Below, piece after piece: positions 6,955-14,973 of a DNA stretch of 38,398 nt (its first letter is position 1; every line of letters starts with the position of its first letter). The translations under genes and the position numbers were made by a program. Location of the stretch: contig JBBDYH010000041.1 in assembly GCA_040901795.1 (NCBI GenBank), positions 1-38,398 of the forward strand, given 5' to 3'. The DNA comes from JBBDYH01 sp040901795 (GTDB lineage: Bacteria; Planctomycetota; Planctomycetia; Pirellulales; JALHPA01). The notes beneath the pieces were generated by a model. It had not been told where the DNA came from. It ran no database searches and worked only from the letters and a program-made list of their open reading frames with translations.

Positions 6955-8339
6955 GGTGGTGCGGCGAGAACCGCCGCTTCGGCGAAGGAGGATTCCCATT
7001 GGCCGCGGAGCACTGGGCGGTTCTGGCGGAGCATGAGTAGGATCGGATCGCGCGAAGAGGTCAGCGCGCGGCGCATCGATTCGGCATCGATGCCGAGCTC
7101 GCGCGCGGCCTGCTCGAGCGTTACCGGAGTGTATAAAAACTCCCGCACGGCGCCGGCCAGGGCATCGGCCAGGTTTGGCGGCCGCATGCCGGCAGTGGCG
7201 CGGGCGACCGCGCGGGAGTAGGTCTCTCGGTCGAACTCGATCTGCCGCTGCAGGCGCGGCTCGTCGTAGAACTCGGCGGCGCGCTGGGCGTCTTTTGCGC
7301 GCAATGTACGCAGCTCGATGCCCTCGGCCAGCAGCGAGTGTTGGTCGTCGCGGAATGGGCGTAACCCGCCTTCGCGGTGGCAACGAATGCAGGAGAGCAG
7401 CGGCACAATAATGCCGTCGGCGGCCGGGTCGCTGGTGTCCTTGGCGACGCGGTCGGGGACGCTGTCTTGCCGTTGGCCGGCGCGGTTGTAAAGCGCGGTC
7501 AGCCATAGGCCGTTGGCGCGCATGGCGAACCACTCGCTGGCGTCGTACTCGAAGGCCAGACCGTCCGCCGACAGCGGGCGGCGAATCGGGTCGCGTTCGG
7601 CGGCGACGCGCTCGACATCGAGCGTGCTGTAGACGCCGCCGAGCGGGCCTTGCTGCCAGACGATGCGGCGAGGTTTTTGCGTTACGCCGGAGAGGATCAG
7701 GTTGGCGCCGGCATTGGCGCGGAGTTTTTCAATTGTTTTGGGATCGACGCCGAGAGATTTGAGGAAGTCCACTTCGCGCGCGGCAACTCCGGCGAATTCG
7801 TAGTACCGCGGCGCGATGGTGGCCGTGGCGATGAAGTGGTCGGCGCGGAGCAGCGCGCCGGCCGAGCCGGTGAGCGCTTGCAGGCGCGCGGCGTCAGCGA
7901 GATTGGTCCAGCCGCCGGGGACGGTTACGGTTTCACGACGGGCGTCGTTCTTTCGTTGGAGAATTTCCGTGCGGATGTGCCAATACGGATCGACGGCGAC
8001 GATTCTTTCCCAGGCGGCGCGCCATTCGTCGGCTGCGGTTTTGTTGGTCGTGTAGTGCTCGATGTCGAAGCGGAGGAGCGAGTCGGTGATGCGTTTTGGT
8101 TGTAGGATCGCGCGGCTCCGCGAGAGGGCGTTGAGCGTATAGCTGGCAACGGCGGCGACTTCGTCGCGGCGATTGGCGGGGATGGCGTAGAGCGAGAGGT
8201 AACGCGTGGTTGGTTGTTTGTCGTGGTGAAGTTGTTCCAAGTCGGCCATCGCGGCGGCGAGCTCGGTGGCGGGCGATTGAGCGCATGCACGATCGCCGAT
8301 CGCAAGGGTGGCAAACGCGAGCAGGAGATGACGGTACAT
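6951..8339 (-). CDS. Secreted protein with single c-type haem motif
   Basis: A 462-residue protein with a signal peptide (MYRHLLLAFATLAIGDRACA) and a large helical body typical of planctomycete periplasmic proteins of unknown function. One CxxCH motif, SCIRCHREGG (Cys317, Cys320, His321), suggests one covalent haem c; the following KDAQ to AREFLYTP region resembles a planctomycete DUF with cytochrome. Probably periplasmic redox or binding role. No strong Shine-Dalgarno site before 8339. The last codons and the TAG overlap the GTAGGGTGGGC element. It is transcribed with the adjacent cytochrome domain gene and the protease. Confidence 0.7.
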   Translation of the reverse strand: MYRHLLLAFATLAIGDRACAQSPATELAAAMADLEQLHHDKQPTTRYLSLYAIPANRRDEVAAVASYTLNALSRSRAILQPKRITDSLLRFDIEHYTTNKTAADEWRAAWERIVAVDPYWHIRTEILQRKNDARRETVTVPGGWTNLADAARLQALTGSAGALLRADHFIATATIAPRYYEFAGVAAREVDFLKSLGVDPKTIEKLRANAGANLILSGVTQKPRRIVWQQGPLGGVYSTLDVERVAAERDPIRRPLSADGLAFEYDASEWFAMRANGLWLTALYNRAGQRQDSVPDRVAKDTSDPAADGIIVPLLSCIRCHREGGLRPFRDDQHSLLAEGIELRTLRAKDAQRAAEFYDEPRLQRQIEFDRETYSRAVARATAGMRPPNLADALAGAVREFLYTPVTLEQAARELGIDAESMRRALTSSRDPILLMLRQNRPVLRGQWESSFAEAAVLAAPP

Positions 8340-8368
8340 GCGAGGGGTTCAGGGTTGAGGATGCATTC

Positions 8369-8482
8369 GTAGGGTGGGCTCCGCCCACCAATTCTCACTG
8401 TCGTGCGACCACCAAGTGCGATAAAACGCGGCGGGCAAAGCCCACCCTACGTTCATGCGCACTGCTCGCGGCGAGCAGTGGC
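8369..8482. repeat. GTAGGGTGGGC element, junction copy 2, plus CTGCTCGCGGCGAGCAG palindrome
   Basis: 8369-8389 and 8431-8450 are the inverted GTAGGGTGGGC ends; 8462-8482 is a CTGCTCGCGGCGAGCAGTGG palindrome. The second palindrome encodes the protease C-terminus on the minus strand. Its relatives are at 10154, 19987 and 34797. Confidence 0.85.
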
Positions 8483-9322
8483 ACAAAGCAGCCCATCTGG
8501 GTTGATCAGACCCCAGCCGTAGCCAGGATCGTGGCCGATGGGGCCGGCTTCGCGCGCAGTGCGGCGGAGGTGCTCGCGGAGGTCGGCGAGGTTGCGCAGC
8601 GGCGTGCGCGCGTCCTTGGCGTCGCGATGCAGCGCGATGAGCAATGCCACGACGCCGGCGACGAACGGCGCCGCCATTGACGTGCCGGACAGCTTCGCGT
8701 AGCTGCCGTCGCGGTAAGTCGAGAGCACGTCCTGACCGGGGGCGGCGATGTCGACTTGCGGTCCGCGGCTGCTGAAACGCGAGAGGCGCCCGTTGCGATC
8801 GACCGCGGCAACGGCGATCGTCTCGCGCCAGCGTGCAGGGTAGTTGACGCTCTGCGGACGGCCGGTGTTGCCGGCGGCGGCGATCAGGAATACGCCTTTC
8901 GCGGTGGCGCGTTGGATGGCGGCTTGTAACGGTGCCTCAGGTTGCGGCGATCCGAGTGACATGCTGACGACGTTGGCGCCGTTGTCGCAGGCCCAATCGA
9001 GGCCGGGGGGGNNNNNNNNNNTTACGCCGCGGTCGTTTCGGCGCGCGGCGGCAATACCGGCGACGTGCGTGCCGTCGCCATTGCACTGGGCCGCGCCGGC
9101 GCGGCCGCCGGTAAAGTCGTGTGCGTCGTCAATCGCGTCGGCGAGATCGGGATGCGACTGGTCAATGCCGGTGTCGAGCAGCGCGACGCGGACACCGGCG
9201 CCTTGCGTATGTTTCCAGTGGTCGGGCACGTGCAAAAGCGCGAGGCCCCAGTCGATGATTTCGGTGAGCGCGAGCGGCGTGAACGTGGCTTCGATGCGAT
9301 AAGGTGGGAGGCGGAAAGGCAT
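8453..9322 (-). CDS. Subtilisin-like serine protease (S8), interrupted by an assembly gap
   Basis: About 289 residues (plus the gap) with the S8 catalytic triad: Asp50 in ALLDTGID, His86 in GDGTHVAGI, the oxyanion Asn in AAAGN, and Ser in SGTSMAAP (about 215). No signal peptide or propeptide, so it resembles intracellular subtilisins. The gap at 9012-9021 removes part of the region between the His loop and GLDWACDNGANVVSMSLG, but the frame is kept. In a cluster with portal and terminase, a head-maturation or lysis role is conceivable; ordinary intracellular proteolysis is equally possible. The last ~10 residues (CATARREQCA) come from the CTGCTCGCGGCGAGCAG palindrome. Confidence 0.85.
   Translation of the reverse strand: MPFRLPPYRIEATFTPLALTEIIDWGLALLHVPDHWKHTQGAGVRVALLDTGIDQSHPDLADAIDDAHDFTGGRAGAAQCNGDGTHVAGIAAARRNDRGVXXXXPPGLDWACDNGANVVSMSLGSPQPEAPLQAAIQRATAKGVFLIAAAGNTGRPQSVNYPARWRETIAVAAVDRNGRLSRFSSRGPQVDIAAPGQDVLSTYRDGSYAKLSGTSMAAPFVAGVVALLIALHRDAKDARTPLRNLADLREHLRRTAREAGPIGHDPGYGWGLINPDGLLCATARREQCA
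9012..9021. other. Scaffold gap (10 N) after a G run
   Basis: Seven G precede ten N inside the protease gene. The missing segment should encode the loop after the catalytic His, so some tens of residues may be absent. Confidence 0.9.
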
Positions 9323-9343
9323 AGTGAGCGTTCAGGGTTCGAG

Positions 9344-9400
9344 GTAGGGTGGGCTTTGCCCACCATTCGGCTGGGGAGTGGTGGGCGGAGCCCACCCTAC
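9344..9400. repeat. GTAGGGTGGGC palindromic element, junction copy 3
   Basis: GTAGGGTGGGCTTTGCCCACC (9344-9364) and GGTGGGCGGAGCCCACCCTAC (about 9380-9400). The terminal CTAC gives the TAG of the gene at 9397. As with copy 2, a GTTCAGGGTT-GAGG stretch lies just before it. Confidence 0.85.
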
Positions 9401-9819
9401 GGTGCACGGCGGAACTCGCGCAAAAGGGCGATGATTTCAAGGATCAGCGGGAGCCAGTCGAGGAAATCTTGCGCGGCGACATCGTTTTGGGCGGCAAGGC
9501 GTTCGACAGCGGCCGCGTCGTTTTCGGCGATCAGCCGTACAACTTGCTCGGTTTCCATGAGGCCGTGCAGATAGCGCACGATGGCCAGCACGATGTCGAA
9601 GGAGCGCGGATCATCGAGCACTGCGCGAACGCGGTCGGTCCAAGCGCGGTCCACGCCGGCGAATTCAGCGAGACGGAGCAAGAGCGCAAGCGACGCGCGC
9701 AGCCCTTCCGGCGAACTGAGCGGATCGCGGATTGCGCGAAGTGCGGCGAGCAGATCGAGCAGCTCGCGGAGTTTGCTGTTCACGATAGGAAAGGCGGCGG
9801 CAGTGAGCGGTTGCGACAT
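9397..9819 (-). CDS. Hypothetical protein in the phage-like block
   Basis: A 140-residue, all-helical, Leu/Ala-rich soluble protein of unknown function, with no signal peptide; the last third (DFLDWLPLILEIIALLREF) is an amphipathic or weakly hydrophobic helix. The start MSQPLTAAAF is supported by AGGAA 8 nt upstream. It lies between the protease and the small membrane protein, same strand. Its TAG is the terminal TAG of a GTAGGGTGGGC element. No family recognised. Confidence 0.65.
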   Translation of the reverse strand: MSQPLTAAAFPIVNSKLRELLDLLAALRAIRDPLSSPEGLRASLALLLRLAEFAGVDRAWTDRVRAVLDDPRSFDIVLAIVRYLHGLMETEQVVRLIAENDAAAVERLAAQNDVAAQDFLDWLPLILEIIALLREFRRAP

Positions 9820-9853
9820 GGGAAGTTCCTGTTTCAGGTTCAAGGTTCAAGGT

Positions 9854-10117
9854 TCAAGGTTGGGGAGTGCGTAGTGTTAGGGCGGCCAGCTCGCGGCAGA
9901 GGGCTTCGATGTCCGCGCGGTGGCTGGCGCGTTCGGCGGCGAGCTCGGTGCGGAAGCTGGCGACCAGATCGGGGATCGTGCGCGCAACGGTGTGCCAGGC
10001 GTACCAGCCGAGCATGGCCGTCGCGGTGAGATTGCCGACCTCGGGCAACGGAAGCTGCGCGAGGAAGCCAACGATGGGTAAAGCGGAGGCGAACGTGAGG
10101 AGGAAGTAGGCGCGCAT
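9854..10117 (-). CDS. Small membrane protein with coiled coil, holin-like
   Basis: An 87-residue protein: two hydrophobic segments (about 3-22 and 30-48, the second with NLTATAMLGWYAWHTV) followed by a charged helical tail (FRTELAAERASHRADIEALCREL) with coiled-coil spacing. Size and topology resemble phage holins or small spanins, but many small planctomycete membrane proteins look similar. The ATG at 10117 is chosen since upstream in-frame sequence is a CTGCTCGCGGCGAGCAG repeat. It is the first gene after the promoter at 10321-10350. Confidence 0.6.
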   Translation of the reverse strand: MRAYFLLTFASALPIVGFLAQLPLPEVGNLTATAMLGWYAWHTVARTIPDLVASFRTELAAERASHRADIEALCRELAALTLRTPQP

Positions 10118-10153
10118 GGAAGTCACGAAGTACGGATGCGAAGCAACGTCGGC

Positions 10154-10174
10154 ACTGCTCGCGGCGAGCAGTGG
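10154..10174. repeat. CTGCTCGCGGCGAGCAG palindrome
   Basis: ACTGCTCGCGGCGAGCAGTG, followed by GCACGG, in the leader before the small membrane protein gene. Same family as 8462, 19987 and 34797. Confidence 0.8.
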
Positions 10175-10201
10175 CACGGTACAGGTACAGGCACAGCGCA
10201 T

Positions 10202-10234
10202 AAAAAACGCCCGCGGGCTACGGCGGCCGCGGGC
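10202..10234 (-). terminator. Intrinsic terminator / possible attenuator
   Basis: On the minus strand GCCCGCGG (10234-10227) pairs with CCGCGGGC (10216-10209) and is followed at once by TTTTTT (10207-10202). It could end transcripts from the PilM gene, but it also lies between a strong promoter (10321-10350) and the first gene of the phage-like block, where it would act as an attenuator. Confidence 0.65.
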
Positions 10235-10320
10235 TGAGGCGGCGTCGTTCGATCGCGGGCTCGGGCGGGATACTGGAGCGGGCGCTCCGGCTACCGCCGA
10301 TGCGTTATTAACATTTGTAC

Positions 10321-10350
10321 TCTATAGCATAAAAGTGGCACAGTTGTCAA
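10321..10350 (-). promoter_or_regulatory. Sigma-70 type promoter for the phage-like block
   Basis: TTGACA (10350-10345), 18-nt spacer, TATAGA (10326-10321) preceded by TGC (extended -10). The leader to the ATG at 10117 is about 195 nt. The bases before the -35 (ACCCCC-TTGACAA) match those before the promoter at 345 (ACCCC-TTGACAA). Confidence 0.65.
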
Positions 10351-10407
10351 GGGGGTGGTCTGGGAAATCTGCATTTTGATGTGCGCCGCAGAGTGGAGAA
10401 GCCAGTG

Positions 10408-10455
10408 TAGTCATCACGCTCCGCGTGATGACTACGCTCGCGGAGCGAGAGGACT
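10408..10455. repeat. CTCGCGGAGCGAG palindromes at the PilM gene 3' end
   Basis: GTAGTCATCACGCTCCGCGTGATG followed by GCTCGCGGAGCGAG and GGACTACAC, forming nested palindromes with a GTAGTC/GACTAC outer pair. Encodes the last residues (SPLAPRA) and the stop of the PilM-fusion gene. Confidence 0.8.
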
Positions 10456-12693
10456 ACACTGCGCCCCATGCCAGAGACGGCGGAGAGCGCCGTGGAGCTT
10501 GAGGCCGCCGCCGGTGACGATGAACCGCGTGAGGCGCCGCGCAGAGTCGGCTTGTAGAAAGCCATCGATCGTGCGGCGAAGCTCGCGCGCGAGGTCGGTG
10601 AAGCGCGGCTCCAACGCGGCGTAGAGTCGATGCAGCTCGCGGACCGCCGTGGGATTGCGCTTGACCTTTTCAGCCTGTGCGAATGTGAGCTGGAACTCTT
10701 TGACCATCGTCCGCGAGAGCGAGTTGCCGCCGAGCGGAATCGAGCGGATGACGAGAGAGACGCCGCTTGTGACGATGAGGTTACTGGAGTCGGCCCCTAC
10801 GTCGAGGATGGCAGTGACGGAGTTGCTAAGTGAATCGGGCTCGGAGCGCGAGGCGGAGCCTCGGGGCAGTGCGTTCCCAGGCGCAGCCTGGGAACGAGAG
10901 ACGTTGCATTCGAACATCACGAAGTTAAAGAGCGCCGCGGCGTCGCTGGAGAGCAGCTCGACCTTCAGGCCGCGATCGATGAACGGCGCCAGGGCGGACT
11001 GCGCATCGTCGCGCTTGAGCGCCAACAGCGCCACTTCGCATTCGTGCAGCGTGGCAACTTCGGTCGGGCGATGGCCGAGCAATTGATAGCCCCAGAGAAC
11101 ATTGTCGGTCGGAAGTGGGATCTGTTCTTGGACTTCGTACGTCATCAACTCGGCGATCTTTTTTTCATCAACCGGCGGCAGCGCGATCGGCCGGAAGAGA
11201 ACCTTTTGCGCCGGAAGGCTGATGCACAGCGGGGCATCGGCGAGGCTCGCACTCTGGCATATCTTGTCGAGCGTTTCACGGAGCGTGGCGTCGGCGTCGG
11301 CGTCGGGGGCGTTGAGCAGGTGCGAATGCTCGAGATACTCAACCGCGTCGGCGACGATCCGATCGTTGTCCGGATGAATGCTCAGCCGGATGGCCTTTAT
11401 CGCCGCGCGGCCAACGTCGATTCCCCAGGCTGACATGACGCGCTTCTTCTTGGTCTTGAGCCGGCTCAGCAAGCCAGTTTTCTCCGGTGGAACGAGGTTG
11501 ATATTGAGCAGTGCTCGCCCCAGACCTTGCAAGGCAAGTCCCGCGGCAACACCGAATCGGTCGGGACTGGCTTTGAAATGGGGACTATCGAGCGATGAGG
11601 CATCGATCCGCTGAAAAGCGGCAATCGATTCGAGCGGCGGTCCCCAAACGGAGCTGGCTGGCGGATCAGACCAAGAGCGCTTGCCGCCGCGGAGGCGCTC
11701 GATGAACGAGGCAGCTTCGGTATCGCCCGGGCGGAGTTTGGCGAGGCGCTCGGCAATGGGGAGCAGGTGGTCATCGTGGGCTACGGCCTCGCGCAGGTCG
11801 CGCGATAGCCAGGCGACTTCGGCAGCTTTCGCTGCTGTTTCGTCGATCAGCCTAGCGAGCTGCGGCGTGCGAAGATCCGGGGAGATCTGTTGCAACCGCT
11901 CCAGTGCAGCAGCATACGCATGTTGCGCCAACTCCGCCTTGGCTGCCTTGTACAGCGAATCGCGCTGGGCCAGCTTCGTCTTGTGCGCCAGCGGACGCAG
12001 CCGGTCGGCCAAGGCAAGCGCCTGCGAGTGGTCGGGCTTAATGCGCAGGAGCTCTTCGACTTTTGGCAAGAGACCGTCGGTCTGCTTCTCGGCGACGGCG
12101 CACCGGATCTCGGCGAGGAGTGTCAGCAAGTCGATCTGCCGGGCACGGACGTCGTCGAGCAACTGCCGGAGCTCGTCGGTGCGGTAGGGCTCGGAGACCG
12201 CTTCCAGAATGACGGCCGCTTGCTCATAGTCGCAGGCGGCGAAGAGCTCGCGGCCGGACGAAATCGCCTGGTCGCGGTCGCGGTTGCAGCGCAGCATCTC
12301 GGTGCGGAGCGCGGCAATGCGATCGATCGCGTCCTGGCGATCGCGGGCCAGGCCGCTATGGTCGGGGATCTCGAGCGCCTGCAAGCGGTCGATGGCATCC
12401 GCATGAAGGTAGTCGCCGGCGAGACGGGCGGCTTCGGCGAGCTGCGTCTCAATCGCGGTTTGTGCGTCGCGCAGCTCGTGTGCCAGGTTGACGCCGCATG
12501 CGCCGCAATGCTTTTCCGCCGCGGCGTTCATTCGGGCGCATTGGAGGCATGGCTCCCAGAGCCGCGCGCCGCAACTCGCGCAAAATTGGCGATCGCCGCG
12601 GTTGTCGACGTTGCAAGCGGCGCATTTTAGCGACGCGGCGAGGGGAGTCGCCGGGAGGGGAGATCCGGCGATGGAAGATGGTGCGGAGCTCAT
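10432..12693 (-). CDS. Zinc-ribbon / helical-repeat / PilM-like fusion, apparently permuted
   Basis: A 753-residue protein. Residues 24-66 hold zinc-ribbon pairs (CAAC..CASC and CLQC..CGAC). Residues about 75-335 are helical, TPR-like. Residues 420-735 are a PilM-type actin fold (WGIDVGRAAIKAI, LPPVDEKKIAELMTYEVQEQIP, DVGADSSNL, TGGGLKLHG), the type IV pilus/T2SS protein that ties the inner-membrane platform to the ATPase. Two oddities: the PilM end stops soon after TGGG within a palindromic repeat, while a segment that looks like the missing PilM end (about 350-415, FGVAAGLALQGLG..NINLVPPE) sits before the PilM start; and residues about 597-621 come from an inserted repeat. Its ATG overlaps the stop of the lipoprotein gene by ATGA, so translation is coupled. 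The reading upstream of 12693 is discarded for that reason. Confidence 0.8.
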   Translation of the reverse strand: MSSAPSSIAGSPLPATPLAASLKCAACNVDNRGDRQFCASCGARLWEPCLQCARMNAAAEKHCGACGVNLAHELRDAQTAIETQLAEAARLAGDYLHADAIDRLQALEIPDHSGLARDRQDAIDRIAALRTEMLRCNRDRDQAISSGRELFAACDYEQAAVILEAVSEPYRTDELRQLLDDVRARQIDLLTLLAEIRCAVAEKQTDGLLPKVEELLRIKPDHSQALALADRLRPLAHKTKLAQRDSLYKAAKAELAQHAYAAALERLQQISPDLRTPQLARLIDETAAKAAEVAWLSRDLREAVAHDDHLLPIAERLAKLRPGDTEAASFIERLRGGKRSWSDPPASSVWGPPLESIAAFQRIDASSLDSPHFKASPDRFGVAAGLALQGLGRALLNINLVPPEKTGLLSRLKTKKKRVMSAWGIDVGRAAIKAIRLSIHPDNDRIVADAVEYLEHSHLLNAPDADADATLRETLDKICQSASLADAPLCISLPAQKVLFRPIALPPVDEKKIAELMTYEVQEQIPLPTDNVLWGYQLLGHRPTEVATLHECEVALLALKRDDAQSALAPFIDRGLKVELLSSDAAALFNFVMFECNVSRSQAAPGNALPRGSASRSEPDSLSNSVTAILDVGADSSNLIVTSGVSLVIRSIPLGGNSLSRTMVKEFQLTFAQAEKVKRNPTAVRELHRLYAALEPRFTDLARELRRTIDGFLQADSARRLTRFIVTGGGLKLHGALRRLWHGAQCSPLAPRA
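10848..10896. repeat. Composite palindrome inside the PilM gene
   Basis: CGAGGCGGAGCCTCG (10848-10862) and CGTTCCCAGGCGCAGCCTGGGAACG (10872-10896), read in frame. Same composite as in the cytochrome gene at 6474-6552. Confidence 0.85.
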
Positions 12694-14801
12694 GATTGAG
12701 GTCTCTGTATCGTAGTGCTCATAAAGTCGCTGATTTCGATCCAGAGGATTTCCACGGTGAGCTCTTCGACGGTGTTGCGGTTGGAGACCGGTGTGATGTT
12801 GGACAGTGGTTTGCTGCGGGTGATCATGATGTCGATGGAACGGAGCTTGCCGGGCGCGGAAAGAGAGGCGCTGTCGAGCCAGCGGCCGTTTTCGAGCGGA
12901 CGATCCTGAGCGCTCTTGAGCTGGCGCGCGAAGAAGCTCACGGCGCGCTGGCCTTGGTCTTCGACCCGCAGTCGCGCGTAGTGCATGGTGAGCGGGCTGA
13001 CTGCGGTGTGTACGCGACCTTCGAGTTGTTCGGGCCACTGGAGCTGGTAGCTGGTCTCGAGCTCGGCCGCGGTGGGGAGTTCGAGCGGGAAACTGAGGGC
13101 ATCCGTCCCTGTCGCACCTTGGGGAGGGTCGTCGGCCGCATCAGCTTGCTGCGTCGCTTCATTGCGAAATTCAAGCAAGCGATTGAGGTCCGCCACGGAC
13201 TCGAGCGGTCGCGCGGACTGGACTGGCGACGTTGCGTCGGCGGCAATTCGGCTAACGCGGCCGGCAATCTCACAGCGCCGCATGAGTGTGTTGGACATCG
13301 ACTGCGCGGCCGATGTCCAGGCTTGTCTAGCCTTGAGCTCTTGCAACAGACGCTGTTGTTGCGGGCTGTTGCCGCGGATGCGCACAGGCGAGCGGCGAGC
13401 CTGTGCGTCTTCGCGCGGCAGACTTTTGAGCACGAGCAGCATGCCGGGATCGCGCATGGCGGTCGGTGTGAACTGCGGCGCGCTGATCAGCGACGCTCCC
13501 TGCGTCCAGTGATCCGTCAGATGCTTGCGCACAATCGGCCGCAGCGCGTCGGAGGGGAGGCTGGTGGCCAGCGCAAAGAGGTCGGGCTGGTCAGTGGCGC
13601 CGCGGACTTCGCTGAGTTGGCGCACAAGTCGATCGACAAACGTCTGGCTCCATAACTGCTCGACGCTGCGGCGGCTTTCTTCCAGGGGCGCGGGCTCGCG
13701 GGCGGCGAAGACCGAGCGGATCGCAGCATCGTCCGTAGCGCGGAGAAGCGGCGTATCCGGAGCGCCCATCAGGGTGTCTATCGAGCGGCGCGCGTGAGCG
13801 AGCAACTGCCGCTGGAGCGTGGTGCGTTGGCCGGCGTCGAAGTTGTCGGCAAGCGCCAAAGCGGCCTGGGCTGCCAGGTTCTCGCCGCGCGGTTCAAGCA
13901 ACATCGGCAACAACAGCGCGCGATGAGCCGTGGGAGTCGACGGGTGCGCGGTGTATTGTGCAAGCCGGAGACGGAGTTGCTGGGAAGCGGAGTTGCGAAC
14001 GAGCGTTACGCATTCCTTCTGCAGCGCCTCGCCAGTAAACGTGCTCCGACCGGTGGGACGAACCGCGTCCGGCATGGTCAGCACGGTGTAGACGAGAACC
14101 TCCGCTTCAGCGCCACCGCGGTTGAAAAGTGCCGCTAGCGCCGCCATCGTGAACGAACGATCGTCGAGGTTGGTTTGCAGCTTGCCGAGCAGAATCTCCT
14201 TGAGCGCGTGTTGAGCGACGTCGCTGGAATTGGCGGCCAGAGCGGTGACAATTGCCTGAGCGAGGCCGTGCATGACCGTTGGGTGGCGAGCGGATGTGGG
14301 CGCGGCGGGCGACGGTTCATCGAGCAATTCCAGGAGCAAACGCGCGTTGGCCTGGGCATTCCCGTTCGAATTTCCCAGCAACGGTACCGCCTGCACGAGG
14401 CGCGCGTCGCGTTCTTGTTTGGCGGTGCGGAAGTCGTCGTGCGTCCAGGCGGAAAGGTTGGCGGGGCGCGTCGTCGGTGAGCCTTCGTCGGCATCGCGCA
14501 GAGCTACCTGCGCCGGCCGATTTTCCTCGTCACCGGCCCCTCTCATCGCCCGCTCGGCGGCGGCGGTGACTGCTGCGCCGCGGGTGCGCGGTGGGGAGCT
14601 CTCTTTGGCCGGCGCCGGCGCGGGTTTGACAGCCGGCGATCGCGCGCGCTGCGCAGCGTTTTGTGCCGTTGAGGAAGCCACTTCAACGCGCGGCGACTCT
14701 TCTTCGTCGTCAGCCGGAGCGCGCGGCTCCGGGAACGTGACGCTGGGACCGCCGCAGCCGAGCGCTAAAGTAAGAACACCGGCGAATGTAAAGCGAAGCA
14801 T
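12690..14801 (-). CDS. Large lipoprotein, pilus/secretion operon, unknown function
   Basis: A ~703-residue protein with a short signal and lipobox (LTLALGC, Cys16 from ATG 14801), then a Pro/Ala/Arg-rich linker (about 18-110), a long helical body resembling HEAT/armadillo-type repeats, and a C-terminal mixed domain (LRSIDIMITRSKPLSN to EELTVEILWIEISDF). The last block resembles C-terminal parts of pilus/secretion accessory proteins but I cannot name it. An ATG at 14825 is an alternative start. Predicted to be anchored in a membrane facing the periplasm. Translationally coupled to the PilM fusion by a 4-nt overlap, which suggests a joint role. Confidence 0.7.
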   Translation of the reverse strand: MLRFTFAGVLTLALGCGGPSVTFPEPRAPADDEEESPRVEVASSTAQNAAQRARSPAVKPAPAPAKESSPPRTRGAAVTAAAERAMRGAGDEENRPAQVALRDADEGSPTTRPANLSAWTHDDFRTAKQERDARLVQAVPLLGNSNGNAQANARLLLELLDEPSPAAPTSARHPTVMHGLAQAIVTALAANSSDVAQHALKEILLGKLQTNLDDRSFTMAALAALFNRGGAEAEVLVYTVLTMPDAVRPTGRSTFTGEALQKECVTLVRNSASQQLRLRLAQYTAHPSTPTAHRALLLPMLLEPRGENLAAQAALALADNFDAGQRTTLQRQLLAHARRSIDTLMGAPDTPLLRATDDAAIRSVFAAREPAPLEESRRSVEQLWSQTFVDRLVRQLSEVRGATDQPDLFALATSLPSDALRPIVRKHLTDHWTQGASLISAPQFTPTAMRDPGMLLVLKSLPREDAQARRSPVRIRGNSPQQQRLLQELKARQAWTSAAQSMSNTLMRRCEIAGRVSRIAADATSPVQSARPLESVADLNRLLEFRNEATQQADAADDPPQGATGTDALSFPLELPTAAELETSYQLQWPEQLEGRVHTAVSPLTMHYARLRVEDQGQRAVSFFARQLKSAQDRPLENGRWLDSASLSAPGKLRSIDIMITRSKPLSNITPVSNRNTVEELTVEILWIEISDFMSTTIQRPQS

Positions 14802-14935
14802 GGGTTGAACGAGGATTAGCCGCATACGAGGTTTGGAGCCGTTTGGAATCCTTAAGTGGCGAAGAGCAGGATCGTTCAGACAACGCGACCCGGAGCAAGT
14901 CCGGGCTTGCTCCGGGGTGCGTTCTGTTGGCGGAG

Positions 14936-14973
14936 GTGGGCCGGCGCCCGCGGCGGGCTGGTCCCACCCTACG
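14936..14973. repeat. GTAGGGTGGGACC palindrome
   Basis: GGTGGGCCGGCGCCCGCGGCGGGCTGGTCCCACCCTACG; a diverged member of the GTAGGGTGGGC family, 3 nt after the stop of the prepilin gene at 14974. Confidence 0.65.

Noticed and set aside
10116..10379. Plus-strand gene of 87 residues
   Set aside because: It runs through a palindromic repeat, a terminator hairpin and a promoter on the other strand; no protein-like features.
11890..12630. Plus-strand open frame opposite the PilM fusion
   Set aside because: Antisense shadow; no ribosome site and no family-like sequence, while the minus strand carries the zinc-ribbon and helical region.
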